From the NCBI GenBank assembly GCA_010093485.1, contig MU001511.1, positions 779,953-843,952 of the forward strand: a stretch of 64,000 nucleotides of DNA. Reading direction: 5' to 3'. Source of the stretch: Karstenula rhodostoma CBS 690.94. Lineage: Eukaryota; Ascomycota; Dothideomycetes; Pleosporales; Didymosphaeriaceae. Positions 11,240 to 21,697 of this stretch are shown here, piece after piece. How positions within the stretch are numbered: position 1 is the first letter of the stretch; every line of letters starts with the position of its first letter. A program made the position numbers and the translations under genes. The notes under the pieces were generated by a model. The model did no database searches and was not told the origin of the DNA. It worked only from the letters and a program-made list of their open reading frames with translations.

Positions 11240-13163
11240 ATGTCCACCAACTACGATTCCGACGACGCACTCCCCAAATCGCCAGGCCTTAAACCCTTCT
11301 GTCCGCGCGCCACCCCCTCGCCCTCACCACCCCCCTTGGTGACCCATCACGTGGCCCACTATCCGACTACTCACAACGTCAGTCCATCCTCCTCTAGGCG
11401 TCGCAACAAGTCTAATCGGAGAAAGACCAGACCCAGCCAGGGCGACTTCGTCCTCATCAGGGTCATGGATCCGAATCAGCCCGATATAGCGAGGCAAGCG
11501 AGCGAGCGGGCGCTCAACTCCGATTCGGGGTCGGAAATCGAGGACGAGGATATGGAGAACAGGAGTCCGACCGAGGCGACTCGCACGAACCAGTCCAAGA
11601 CGGACGGCGCGTCTTTGGATCTGTCCAGGGTCGCGCAGCGAGCCCTCAATGTGGACGAGTATACATTCGTGAAACCGCATGCGCCGTTACATCGCGACTC
11701 GGTTGTCGAGCCGGACGGTCACGATCCGCTGCGCAAAGCTAGCATTGCGTCTCAGGCCACAGATACCTCGGGAAACGGCTCACTGCTGTCAGTAAGCGAT
11801 GCCCTCGCGAGAACACGGACGTTGAGTGTGGTATCCGCCACCTCTTCCTCGTCGAGGGACGAACGAAACGGATCCATTGCAAATGGCCGTATAGACAGCG
11901 GCTCCTCAGGGAAGACACCCGATCTCTACGAGCTGGCCATCCCCTCACGAAGCGGCTCCCCCAGCCAAAAGCTCCCCGCGCTCCAAACACCACAATCACC
12001 GCCCCAAGACGGCGTCGCAAACTCCCCCAACAGCCAAAAACAACAGCTCCCCGGCTTCCGCCACCTCAGCGACCTCGCAGAAACAGCGATACAAGAGCAG
12101 GAAACAAGAAACAACAGCATCGCGCACCGCCAGTCCATCTCCTCGACCGGCCAGTCCCCCACCTCCGTCGGCCGCCAGCTCTCCATCACCTCCCTCTCCC
12201 CCAACAGCAACTACGGCCCACACAGCGCGACCTCCCCCGCCGGCGACCCGCAGCTGCAGTTCCAGACGCGCGACCCCTTCCTACGGTCCGGCCAGCACCT
12301 CACCCTCTTCGCCAACACGCGGCGCCCCTCGCAGGCATCCGACTCGGGGCCTTATTCCGCGAGCACGCTGCACTCGGCCACGACATCCGACAGCTACCAG
12401 TCCGAGGGCGTGAGTCCCGGCGCGCAGTCGACGCCCATCGAGATCCGCGGCGGCCGCAACCTAAGCATCGACGGCGCGCTCGCGAGCCGCACGCTGCCGC
12501 CGCCGCCCGGGGTGGGGGCGAACATAGGCCTAGTCCCCAGCCATGGCAGCGGGACCTTCAAGTGCGATTATCCCGGGTGCACAGCGCTCCCGTTCCAGAC
12601 GCAGTATCTGCTGAAGTAGACCTCCCCTTTCCTTTCACTCATCACACCCCCCAAAAAACCTACCCCTTTCCCTCATCACCCCCTAAAAAAAAAAAAAAAA
12701 AAAAAAAACCCCGCTAACACTCGCCCAGCTCTCACGCAAACGTCCACTCCCAATCACGCCCACACTACTGCCCCGTCCCCGGTTGCCCCCGCGCCGAAGG
12801 CGGCAAAGGCTTCAAGCGCAAAAACGAAATGATCCGCCACGGCCTGGTCCACGCGAGTCCCGGGTACGTATGTCCCTTTTGCCCGGACCGCGAACACAAG
12901 TACCCGCGTCCGGATAATCTGCAGAGGTAAGTAACGTTTTGCGTGGCTGGGTGGGTGGTGGCTAATTCAAACACAGACACGTGCGCGTCCACCACGTGGA
13001 CAAAGACAAGGACGATGCGCAGCTGAGGGAGGTGCTGGCGCAGAGGCCCGAGGGGGGCAGTAGGGGGAGGCGGAGGAGGGTTAGTGATGTATGTTATGTT
13101 TGCCCTGCTTTCCTAAGCCCTTTACCCCCTTTCTTTTTTGCTGTAGGTAGGGTGGTTTGCTAA
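11240..13163 (+). CDS. C2H2 zinc-finger protein, probable transcription factor
   Basis: Exons 11240-12615, 12729-12926 and 12977 to about 13163 give about 587 residues. The start MSTNYDSDDALPKSPG is the best ATG; an in-frame ATG at 11138 adds 34 residues. Residues 1-~430 are Ser/Pro/Thr/Gln-rich and disordered. The C-terminus has three zinc fingers that only form after splicing: C-x4-C...H-x3-H starting at FKCDYPGC, a second at HYCPVPGC ending RHGLVH, and a third C-x2-C finger at YVCPFC ending RHVRVH. Intron 1 (113 nt) contains a run of 24 A at 12685-12708 before its CTAAC branch site; intron 2 is 50 nt. A further intron from 13089 (GTATGT) to 13146 could shift the stop to 13167. DNA target unknown. 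Confidence 0.8.
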
Positions 13164-14601
13164 CTGACATGAGTAGGTGTAGATATCCCCATAACATGAC
13201 ACGGCGAGATGCGATGCGATGAGATGAGAAACGACTTTTATATCATACACGCCGGTCGGACAAACGAATTTTGCCTTTCTACCGTCCCTCGATCCACTTG
13301 GTTTCCCTCTTCCTGCGTTTTTGCGAAGCGAGCGGTCCCGTATAGGCGTTTCTGGCGCATAGATAGTTGGAACTGTGCTTGGACGTTGGTTTGGTGCTAT
13401 TCTATTCTATTCTATACTATGCTATGCTATACTGTTCCCCCACTCCTTGCGTGAATGGGATTACTATCGTGGCTACGCTGCTAATCTATACTGGGGTAGG
13501 GTGGGGTGGGGGAGGACTGAGGTGGTATGTAGATGGGGACTTTTATAAAGAACCGAGTAATAAAGATGTCCAAGGGCGGGAAGGTGCGGTAGGAGGGAGT
13601 CGTGGTGTATTTTACATCCGAGGGTTGGAAGGTATTTTACGGATGGTATCTAGATGGGGATACGACGCGGTCTTGCGAAAGGGGTCCATCTCGCTACCTC
13701 TAGCCTTAGTAAGAGCTAGGTAGAAATACCTATAGCCTTAAACCCTTTTATACTGCTTAGGTAAGCTCGCCTGCGTCTCGGACAAGGGGTTGGCTACGTC
13801 ACGTGTCCCTGTTCAACGAGATCTTCGGTGTGGGTGCCTGCGGGAAGTGGGGACTTTGCATCGCGACACGGGATATCACAAGGATATACGTTGGTGTTCG
13901 CGGGTGCGGAGAGGGGTCTATCCAGCGCTTGTGGGATAGCTGCGGCGTGCGATGTGCGTTGTGCGGATTACTCTATAGGAGGGGTTTAGCGGTGGTGTGG
14001 ATCGGTGGTGTGGGGATCTGGGTTCGTCACCGCTTTTCCATTCTCGTTGGGATGAAGGTCTTCTATGGAGATGGGTGGGTGGGGGTGGGAGAGTGTATAT
14101 AGGCGAGGAAAGGTAGTTTGTAGAGCATGTCTCATTCTGGGAATCTTCGGCGGGTGTTGGGGGTGTGATGACTGGGGATTGCTGGTGAGGTTCTTGGGGG
14201 ATGTGGCGGGGCGTTGGTTTGGGGGATGAGGGAAGTAAGACGGGTGTGGGCGATGGATGGGTGTGTGTTGGTGGTGGTGTTGGTGGGAGGCTGAGTCGGA
14301 TGTTTTCGATGCTAAGGTACTGGGGGTGACGATGGATGTGGTGATGGGAGGGGAGAGTATATTGCTAAGTCGGTTATAGACTAGGACTTTCTACGTGTTA
14401 GTAGACTTTAGACGCGTGGCACATGGAAGACTGTGGATAGCATTACTACGAAATTATAATGGTGCTAGAGGTCACTTGTCACGGACTATAGCTGCGTATG
14501 TGAAGCGCCGCGGAACGTTTTTTCTTGGCGACTCGGCGATTTTATGGGCATCCTGTCGCAGTGAACGAAGACTTTGAGAGGGTACATAAAGGTGCGGCCA
14601 C

Positions 14602-14648
14602 GGAGTTCCTGTACTGCGTCTTGCCGCGGCTTGCAAAAGCGCGCGAAG
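14602..14648 (+). repeat. Diverged direct repeat, copy 1
   Basis: This ~47-bp stretch matches 15002-15048. Both contain the identical core CTTGCAAAAGCGCGCGAAG preceded by similar sequence. The differences are mainly C/T and G/A transitions (for example GTACTGCGTC against ATATTGCGTT). Confidence 0.7.
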
Positions 14649-15001
14649 AGTCAACAATCGACATGAAGGTGCGGTGGAATGATTTGGTCTTTAGTTGATA
14701 TCAATGTGGGGTTCATGTTTGTTCACGTAGTTACACACATTACACTAGTCATTTCGCTTTTCTTGATACTCAAGACTTGCAGTATGTATTTGGTGAACAT
14801 CTTTTTATGCTGTGCCGTACCAGCTAGCACATTATGTAGTTATTCCCCACTCTTTTGTCGGCCCTTAGATCTATTGAAATAGTTAAGGTAGTAATTTTAG
14901 AGCTATAGCTTGTATAGAATTTACTTACTAAGTATGCCCGCTGGAGGAGGAAGACCTATGACTTCTAAGCTGTTTGGAATCTTTGTGTTTTGGCACCCTA
15001 C

Positions 15002-15048
15002 AGAGTTCTTATATTGCGTTTTGCCGCAGCTTGCAAAAGCGCGCGAAG
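15002..15048 (+). repeat. Diverged direct repeat, copy 2
   Basis: Second copy of the element at 14602-14648. It is the more T/A-substituted of the two, consistent with past RIP or simple deamination. Confidence 0.7.
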
Positions 15049-15607
15049 TATCATATTTGACTTACTAAGCATCTCTATACTCTCTCCCGAGTCCCTACGG
15101 GCGCCCTGTAAGCATATATAGGCCCCTCCCGATAGTCTTCCCTGTCTCCATGATCCAAACTTGTTATTTATTATTCTAGTATTAGACTAGATTTGTGGGT
15201 CTTGTATTACTCCTCTTGGATTAACACAGTGTGCTCAGATTAGTAAATAGACACTGTTACAGATGGTTGTGAACGCAATGGTCGCTAAAATTAGCGTTGG
15301 TGATTTATCGCGACTAGGGTAGAACGAAATATTTAGCGTCACTTCCTTGGTACCGTAACATTAGCGCTTGGATAGCACGACCCGCACTCTAGTAATATCA
15401 CGGGTGTTTGTACCCATGGTACTATTACCGATTGTTGAACTTCTTCTTGCAGTTTCGACTCAACGACCCAACAGCGCACTGAGGCTGTGGTTAGTGTGGA
15501 GCAAACACATACTATAAATGCCACATTGGTCAAATTGTTTAAGCATGAACCTGACACTCTACTCCTAACACTCTGCTCCACGCGCATCCAAGCTACGGAC
15601 CTACACC

Positions 15608-17089
15608 ATGTCACAACAATCCTCCCCGTTTTTTCGCCTGCCCCGGGAGCTAAGAGACGAGATTTATCGCTATGCCTTGCTCGAACCTGGTGGCTACCAC
15701 TATGATCCGATCTCTGGGAAATTACGCACGGAGCAGGGATCGGCCATTAACCTCAGCTTGTGCTATATGTGTAGGCAAGTAGCCACCGAGACCTTTTCCA
15801 TGCCCCTCCAAGAAATCACCCTAAGATTCAGCTCATATCCGGATGCCTCTGCTACGGCAAAAAAGTTCAAGGACCTCCGAAAGCGTTCTGTCTTTGCTGT
15901 CAAAAGAATGCTGGCTTGGGCTGCGGACTGCGTCACTGCGGAACATCTCGACATCCTGCAATCAGCGTTCCCTCATCACGAAGGCATCCGATTCCTTCGT
16001 TCTAAAAACGCTGCGTATCGAAAGTGTGAGCTAGAAACGAGAGGAATTACTGGCTGTTACAATGCGCCAGAGCATGTTACTGTCCAGGCTATTCACGATC
16101 TACTGGCTGTGATTGGAACAGACCCGAGGTTCCATTCTTTGTCAGCGAAGGAGTACGACCCCAAATTGAGAAATGGGCAGCCACCTCCTAATAGGAATGA
16201 TTACCGCATTAGAGATGACGAAGAAGATCACATACCCAGATATGCACCACACTCCCAGAGACGGGTCATCGAATGGAATCCGCAACCTTGGGACATTTCG
16301 GACCCTGCCGATTTGGATGAGATGGACAAACTGATGTATCAACCAGAGTGGAACATCGATATTACTCAAAGAGTCTGCCCCAAAACGCAGTACTACTATT
16401 CTGGAACAGCGAGTGCAATTCGATTCCTCAAGGGCATCCGTCCTGAGACACGCCTGAGTATTCGAAAGATTGAGATCGACGAGCGCCACCTTAGTGTGGG
16501 CAAGATGGACTCACATGCCCATGGCTTGATACCGTACTGCCGAGAAAACCCAAAACTCAAGGTGGAAATCAGGATCGATATATGGCGCGTTGTCATGTTA
16601 AAGGGCTTGTCTCCAGGTAGATGGACACTGTCGGTTTCATCAGTGCTCAGCCGAGTAGCAAGATGGCTCAGGGAATCATCGCTATTGTCACAACAGGGAA
16701 TGCCCCGCGGCCAGTGCACCTTGTTCTTTCACGGAGGAGAGTCGGGCCTAACGCAACAACTGTGGGACGTAATCAAAAGGGCTGCTGCGTTGGACGACGC
16801 CATTATTCATCTTCCAAACTCCCTTCCATTAGAAGCACAACACAATAGACTCCTTGCAACTGTTCCACCGGATCTCGGCGATCTGGTTAAGCAGGTGGTT
16901 GAGGGAAGCTTACCGATCCGCTTTGATGCGATGGTAGGCGGACTATGGGATTTGGAACAAGCAGCCTCCGAGCTGAAGTATTCAGGAGCATGGCACTATG
17001 ATCTGCGCAATGTGATCGGCTTTTTGGGCTTTGAGCGGCACGAAGATACGTGGGAGCTGATTTGGGAAGAACATTATATCTACCCTTGA
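15608..17089 (+). CDS. Large 2EXR-like protein, copy A
   Basis: Intronless frame of 493 residues starting MSQQSSPFFRLPRELRDEIYRYAL. The LPRELRDxIYRY opening is the hallmark of fungal 2EXR/F-box-like proteins. The long C-terminal part is shared with the protein at 24940-26487: both have a block H-x-HGLIP-x6-NP-x-L-x-VE, then MP-x-GQ-x-TL, then WDL-x-QA, and both end in an acidic-aromatic tail with FER and W. Family knowledge: 2EXR proteins are widespread in fungi and mostly of unknown function. A repeat lies immediately downstream. The frame is open with good codon sense and there is no sign of decay, so it is probably expressed. No enzymatic residues are recognised. Confidence 0.8.
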   Translation: MSQQSSPFFRLPRELRDEIYRYALLEPGGYHYDPISGKLRTEQGSAINLSLCYMCRQVATETFSMPLQEITLRFSSYPDASATAKKFKDLRKRSVFAVKRMLAWAADCVTAEHLDILQSAFPHHEGIRFLRSKNAAYRKCELETRGITGCYNAPEHVTVQAIHDLLAVIGTDPRFHSLSAKEYDPKLRNGQPPPNRNDYRIRDDEEDHIPRYAPHSQRRVIEWNPQPWDISDPADLDEMDKLMYQPEWNIDITQRVCPKTQYYYSGTASAIRFLKGIRPETRLSIRKIEIDERHLSVGKMDSHAHGLIPYCRENPKLKVEIRIDIWRVVMLKGLSPGRWTLSVSSVLSRVARWLRESSLLSQQGMPRGQCTLFFHGGESGLTQQLWDVIKRAAALDDAIIHLPNSLPLEAQHNRLLATVPPDLGDLVKQVVEGSLPIRFDAMVGGLWDLEQAASELKYSGAWHYDLRNVIGFLGFERHEDTWELIWEEHYIYP

Positions 17090-17107
17090 TCATTTATTAG
17101 TGGTTAC

Positions 17108-17346
17108 GTCCGAGAGAGGCTAAATAGGCAGTGCCGTCACCCCTGATACTAGTTCATAAAATATTGTTTTTGTATTATATATTCCTAGTTAACCTATTCC
17201 TTTTTTAATACTTCTTAATCGTCGGTTAGAATTAAATCCGAAGCCCGGCTGACATAAGCCAGGGTTTCCACCGACGCGTCTGGGAAGGACTAAACGGGCA
17301 GCACCGCCACCCCCGATGCTAGATTGCAAAACATCATCTTTGCATC
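17108..17346 (+). repeat. Pair of ~70-bp direct repeats with transition-type divergence
   Basis: 17108-17175 and 17278-17346 align along their length. Compare GGCAGTGCCGTCACCCC with GGCAGCACCGCCACCCC and TAAATAGG with TAAACGGG. Most differences are C-to-T or G-to-A in the first copy. They flank a ~100-nt AT-rich spacer between the 2EXR-like and kinase genes. Confidence 0.7.
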
Positions 17347-17439
17347 GTGCCTTTTCAGTCGATGGTTTCATCGATGCTTATTAATCTTCTTGCCTGGCAT
17401 ACACCCTTCAGTCGGCTTGCCTACCGTACAAGCATCAGA

Positions 17440-18576
17440 ATGGCGTCCACAATAGTGGGCAAATCCGGTCGCGTGTACGTTCAAGACAAGGTTCTCCAGC
17501 GTCATCGTGAGGACCATAATCTGAGTGTCTTCAAGGCCGAGTATGTCTCAAACCCCATGCCCTACTTATAGTTTAGCAATATATCTGACCCGTTTCATTC
17601 AGGTCCGAGAATGAGTCTTTTGTTTTTAAGCGCGTACCTAGGTCATTCTTCGATCTGTCCCTACGCCTCGCAGCCGAGTTTGCAGGCTCCCGTCGGCTTC
17701 GAATGCACATCGATTGCAACCAAGAGGAAAATATTCTAATTTATCCCTTTTTCAGCGATACCCTACTTGCCTTGATTCAGGGAGATCCGGACTTTCCTGT
17801 GGCAGAACGAAAGAAAATTTTGCGACATACAGGAGAGGCAATACAAGAACTTCATGGCAAAGACTGGATCCATATTGGTAAACTCGCCGTAATCTAGAAA
17901 ATATTGTCATTTAAGGCCAACTAATTAATCTATCTGGGCAGATGTAAAGCCTGATAATATTCTGGTTAATTGGACTTGCGACAAAGAGGGTAATAAAACA
18001 GTCAACGATGTGGTGCTGGGCGATTTTGATATCGCTTTCAAGTTGGAAGGCGGAGAACCCCGTCAGACCCCTTATGCAATAGGGAATGTCATGTGGCGAA
18101 GCCCAGAAGGACAGACCGGAAAAGGCGTGACAAAGGCGTCAGACATGTTCTCGTTTGGGCTAGTGGTAAGTGAGCCATGTTCAAGTTCAAGAATTCATGC
18201 TAAGCTCTGGTTATAGTGCATATATGCTCTGGGGGGTGGCGAGTTCCTGCTCTTAAACGATTACCAGGAACTAGCAAAGCGAGGTATAAGGCCGGAACAA
18301 GAGATCCTGGTTCGACACTTTTCCTATTTTGGGCCAGTTCCTGAAGGGCTCCTCAAACAAGTCAATAGTGAAGATTGGTGTAATGCTATGAAGGGAGCGT
18401 CAGAAATGGCCGTGGAGGCAGTTAAGGAACAGCCTGAACTACGATTCGAGCGGTGGGGGGAGGAGCTTGGTCCTGAGGCACATAACATGATATCTGGAAT
18501 GACAAACCCAGACCCGACGGCTAGAACACCGATACACCAAGTCTTGGCGCATCGATGGTGGCAAGAAGCGACTTAA
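17440..18576 (+). CDS. Small divergent protein kinase
   Basis: Exons 17440-17540, 17603-17877, 17942-18165 and 18217-18576 (introns 62, 64 and 51 nt) give 319 residues starting MASTIVGKSGRVYVQ; an upstream in-frame ATG at 17347 would add 31. The kinase fold is recognisable: the VAIK-type lysine in FVFKRV, the catalytic loop WIHIDVKPDNI, the metal motif GDFDIA, the APE-like MWRSPEG and the F-helix SDMFSFG. Two features are odd: the HRD arginine is replaced (HID) and DFG reads DFD. The catalytic Asp, Lys and Asn remain, so activity is possible. No clear glycine-rich loop is seen in the N-terminus (GKSGRVY may stand in). Family knowledge: expanded, fast-evolving kinases of this kind are common in Pezizomycotina. 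Substrate unknown. Confidence 0.8.
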
Positions 18577-18986
18577 CAGCTATTGGAGGTGGCTGCAAGC
18601 GTGGAAACGATGAGAAACCGAGATTTCGTGCCCCAATTCGGTAGCATTGTACCAGTCGCTATCCGTCATCAGCCCGCTGTTGTATTTGAGGTTGAAAGCA
18701 ATGTCTTGAGCCACCGTCCGAACAGATGCGGCAGAAAGGTCGCCAATGGTATGCTACTCGATTCTGCACCGTTCTCGATTCCCTCGACAACTTCACAGGA
18801 GCAGAGGCCTCGATACCTGCGGGAGCCATCCTGAGTGATGTACAGCCCATATCGTTCTTCCAAGGTGATGAAGGCATGGCATCAGGAAGCGAAAATTTTC
18901 CTGAAAAGCCGATTATAATCAACCTGTCGCAATATCGCATAATGTGCCCGAATTCCAAAGTTTCTTGAGACACCATTCTTACAGAC
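18577..18986. other. Spacer with unassigned open frames
   Basis: Between the kinase stop and the recognisable part of the FAD-oxidase relic. An open frame at 18726-18968 (about 80 codons, ...LDNFTGAEASIPAGAIL...) looks protein-like but matches no family I recognise. It could be further decayed oxidase or a different relic. Confidence 0.3.
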
Positions 18987-19836
18987 ATCCTCTTTCCGCC
19001 GTCTGCTAGTCGAACGCTCGTTGAATATCTCAAAACTTTCGAAGATTTAATACCAGCCGAGCTGTCGTTCGTCTGGCTAGCACTCCATGTGCCTGCACTT
19101 GGTGGCTTAGGTGGATCAATGCTATCTCATGAACAAATCATGCTGATTCGGGTCCAGTGAATTATTCTCATCAATGTGGTTTACACTGGATCGCGCGAAC
19201 AAGGAGAGAAGTACCTACAATCTCTTTCGCAAGCATCACCATTGCGACATGACATCACCATGGTTCCTTGGGCATCCGTGAATGCCGCTTCATTTTTCGC
19301 AACTAAGGGTTCAAGCTTCCTGTGCCCAGCGAGCCCCACACACAATGTCTATGGCGGTGCCGTCAATGCGTTCGACGTTCCAGCATTCGAGACGTTTTAC
19401 CAAAACTACAACAGTATGATACAATCTGAAGAGCTAGCGGGAACGGTCTACTTCATCGAGCTGTTCCCAAAGCAAGCCGTCGAGAAGGTCTCTGATGATG
19501 CTACTGTATATCCATGGCGTATATCACAGCGCATTTGTAAGATCCCGCAACATCATTAATGGTATAGACTGACTGATGATGAGGTTGTTCAACTTCGCAT
19601 ACAACGTAACGGGAGCTCTCGATAAAAGAATCAATGACCTCGCTGAGGAAACGCGCGCAGATTTCATGGCCGTCAGCGGGTTCGAACAATCCCAGCTATA
19701 TGTGTTATAAGGCCATGGTGATAAGGGTTTGACTACTTTGTACTCGAAGAGAAAACCACCACGACTGAGACAGTTGAAGGCTAAGTGGGATCCGAAGAAT
19801 ATATACAGGTACAATTACCCTTTACTCAGTCAATGA
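18987..19836 (+). pseudogene. Decayed berberine-bridge-type FAD-linked oxidase (C-terminal half)
   Basis: In translation this region has the C-terminal substrate and BBE segments of FAD-linked oxidases: VVYTGSREQGEKYLQSL, then PWASVNAASFFATKGS, FETFYQNYNS, ELFPKQAVEKVSDDATVYPWR, FAYNVTGALDKRI and finally GHGDKG...LKAKWDPKNIYRYNYPL, the classic BBE ending. The reading frame is broken by TGA at about 19158 (a TGG in the expected context), by frame changes near 19540 that may be a damaged intron, and by TAA before GHGD. The N-terminal FAD-binding (PCMH) half with its flavin-linking residues is absent upstream. It therefore cannot make an active enzyme. Such oxidases often belong to secondary-metabolite clusters; two other redox genes lie within 2 kb. 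Confidence 0.75.
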
Positions 19837-20008
19837 GTTAAGGAACTATCAAAAAGTTGCATCCGCAGTCGTGGAGGTCTTCGACAGTACCGGACGCGAT
19901 GCGTTGCACATTTTTTGAATCTTCGCCGCCATTCCACGTGGAGCTTCTTATGTATTCCGTTTAATTGCACTGTTCGGCATTACATAATCCCCCAAAGGCG
20001 ACTTACAG

Positions 20009-20844
20009 TCATTCCATAGGGACATAATCATCCTTCTTCAATACCCTCGACCCAATCTCCACAAGGTCGTTTCCCCACAGCGTTTCCTTGCTGACCCCAC
20101 TCACAGCTTGCTCAATCATGGCAGCCGCCAACTCTGAAAGATGCACCCAAGGAGTGGGGCCGAATTGCGTCCAAACACTCGTCATAGCATCGTTTTTGGG
20201 ATGTCCAGGTCCTTCGATGCCTCCTGGCTTGGTTATAGCGACCTCCACGGCGGGTGTTTGCTTGGCGAATTCGAGAATGGCATTTTCCACGCGACCCTGA
20301 GCTTCAGCGTTAGCAAGACGGCGATGAGCGAGTGGAGATTACATACACGCATAAGACGATAGTCGTGTAGGAAAGGCAGTGCCTTGGTCTGGTCGCGCTC
20401 CACGGTCACACCTGATGTGTAGACAAAGCGGAAGGGCTTGTTAGCAACGGAAGTCATATTCTTCAGACCGTTGATGGTGTAATCATAGCAGATCTTGGTC
20501 ACATCCTCAAAGTTTGCGTCCTTTGACTTGGTTGGAGTGACTGCAAGGGCCCTTGCGAGACATTAGCGTCCAGATGACCAGCTACAGGAGTGCGAAAGAA
20601 CTGACCATACACAGGCATCGGCGCCTGAAAGTTGCTGAATGACATGCTCAGGATATGTCTTCTCCCAGTCCTCCAAAACGACGGTCTTCAATTTTGACGT
20701 GTCCGCTTCAGTGCCGGCATGTTTGGGTACCGGAACTTCCTTGCGCGCAAGGGCCACGACTGATGTGATAGATTTGTTCCGAAGCGCTAGGCGAATAATC
20801 TCTCCACCAACGAATCCGGTGGCTCCTGCGACTATAAGCTTCAT
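20009..20844 (-). CDS. NAD(P)-binding Rossmann protein (NmrA/atypical SDR-like)
   Basis: Exons 20844-20606, 20551-20347 and 20296-20009 (introns 54 and 50 nt) encode 243 residues. The N-terminus MKLIVAGATGFVGGEIIRLAL is a textbook dinucleotide-binding beta-alpha-beta with GxxGxxG. Further Rossmann landmarks are VVALARKEVPVP, CVWALAVTPTKS and FRFVYTSGVTVERD, and the later VAITKPGGIEGPG is typical of atypical short-chain dehydrogenases and HTATIP2/NmrA-like proteins. No YxxxK active site is evident, so catalysis is uncertain; such proteins can be reductases or redox-sensing regulators. It is intact, unlike the redox genes on either side. The first intron donor GTCAGT is weaker than usual, but frame and fold continue exactly across it. 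Confidence 0.82.
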
Positions 20845-21230
20845 CTTTGGCGCTTGAAGCTAGTTTAGTGCTATGGCAGTGATAGACTTGGGCTTCGGTC
20901 GAGTTGCAAATATAGAGCGAGGTGTTTACAAGGCTGAATTTGAAATGACAACACTGCAGGACTATCACATTTTTGTGGAGGTGTGTGAGTCTATGCAAGC
21001 AGGTGAGATATTCGCGGGCGCAAGGCAGCTGTGCCTCCACCAGTTTCCCACCCCGCTTCCCGATCGGGATAATGCTGGTTTCTGCCACTATCCGTGCCGC
21101 AAACGTCATTGAAATATCCCGGTGAGACCTGCGACTATTGGTTGTGTATACGACAAGGTAGCCGCACTATTTGGGATGGTAGAAACGCTGTAAGCTAATG
21201 CGTGGGGTTGCGATACGTGGAGCAGGTGCC
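20845..21230. other. Spacer, probable promoter of the NAD(P)-binding gene
   Basis: No gene recognised. It separates the minus-strand Rossmann gene from the plus-strand dioxygenase relic, so the missing N-terminal part of the latter may have decayed here. Confidence 0.4.
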
Positions 21231-21697
21231 TTTCACTTCACATCGAGCGGGGCGTCCTCTCGGCTCTCGAGCAGCAACTCAAGCTATCCATCACTAGACT
21301 GCGCAACTTGACAGACGATTCTACTAACTTCGTCCGCCTTCTGCGCTATGGAGGCGTTCCCCCCTCGGCCATCGACAAACCCGAAGGCTTCCCTCCTCAT
21401 GGAGACGCAATGAACATAGCCATACTATTCAATTGGATCGGCGGTGTGCAGATCCCCCACCCAGAAGCCGACGTTGATGGCTACATAGTCAAAGATGAGG
21501 ACTGGCGCCGAGTAAGGCCATAACCCGGGTATGCAACCGTGAATCTTGAAGACGCCATGGCCATATTCACCAACCGGTTTCTGAAATCCCAGATCCACCG
21601 TGTGATGAAAGCGCCCGGCGAGGAGCGACAACACGATCGGTTGAGTACAATCGTTGCACCGTGTCCCGGGAGCAATATCTTGATGAGGGCGTTGTGA
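21231..21697 (+). pseudogene. Fragment of a 2-oxoglutarate/Fe(II)-dependent oxygenase (isopenicillin N synthase-like)
   Basis: One frame reads ITRLRNLTDDSTNFVRLLRYGG, then PPHGDAMNIAILFNWIGGVQI, then a TAA at 21521-21523, then PGYATVNLEDAMAIFTNRFLKSQIHRVM before a final TGA at 21695. This is the double-stranded beta-helix core of isopenicillin N synthase-like dioxygenases. The iron-binding HxD (HGD) and the distal His (SQIHRV) are still present. The in-frame TAA falls where a Lys codon would be expected, and the N-terminal half is missing, so the gene is broken. Low divergence of the motifs suggests fairly recent loss. Confidence 0.72.

Larger units (their letters stand above)
13164..15607. 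other. 2.4 kb gene-poor region with relict repeats
   Basis: No gene recognised. GT-rich stretches (about 13,780-14,360) and AT-rich stretches (14,680-15,340) alternate. It contains two diverged copies of a ~47-bp element, listed separately. The last ~100 nt before 15608 are probably the leader of the next gene. It marks the change from the conserved core to the accessory region. Confidence 0.5.
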
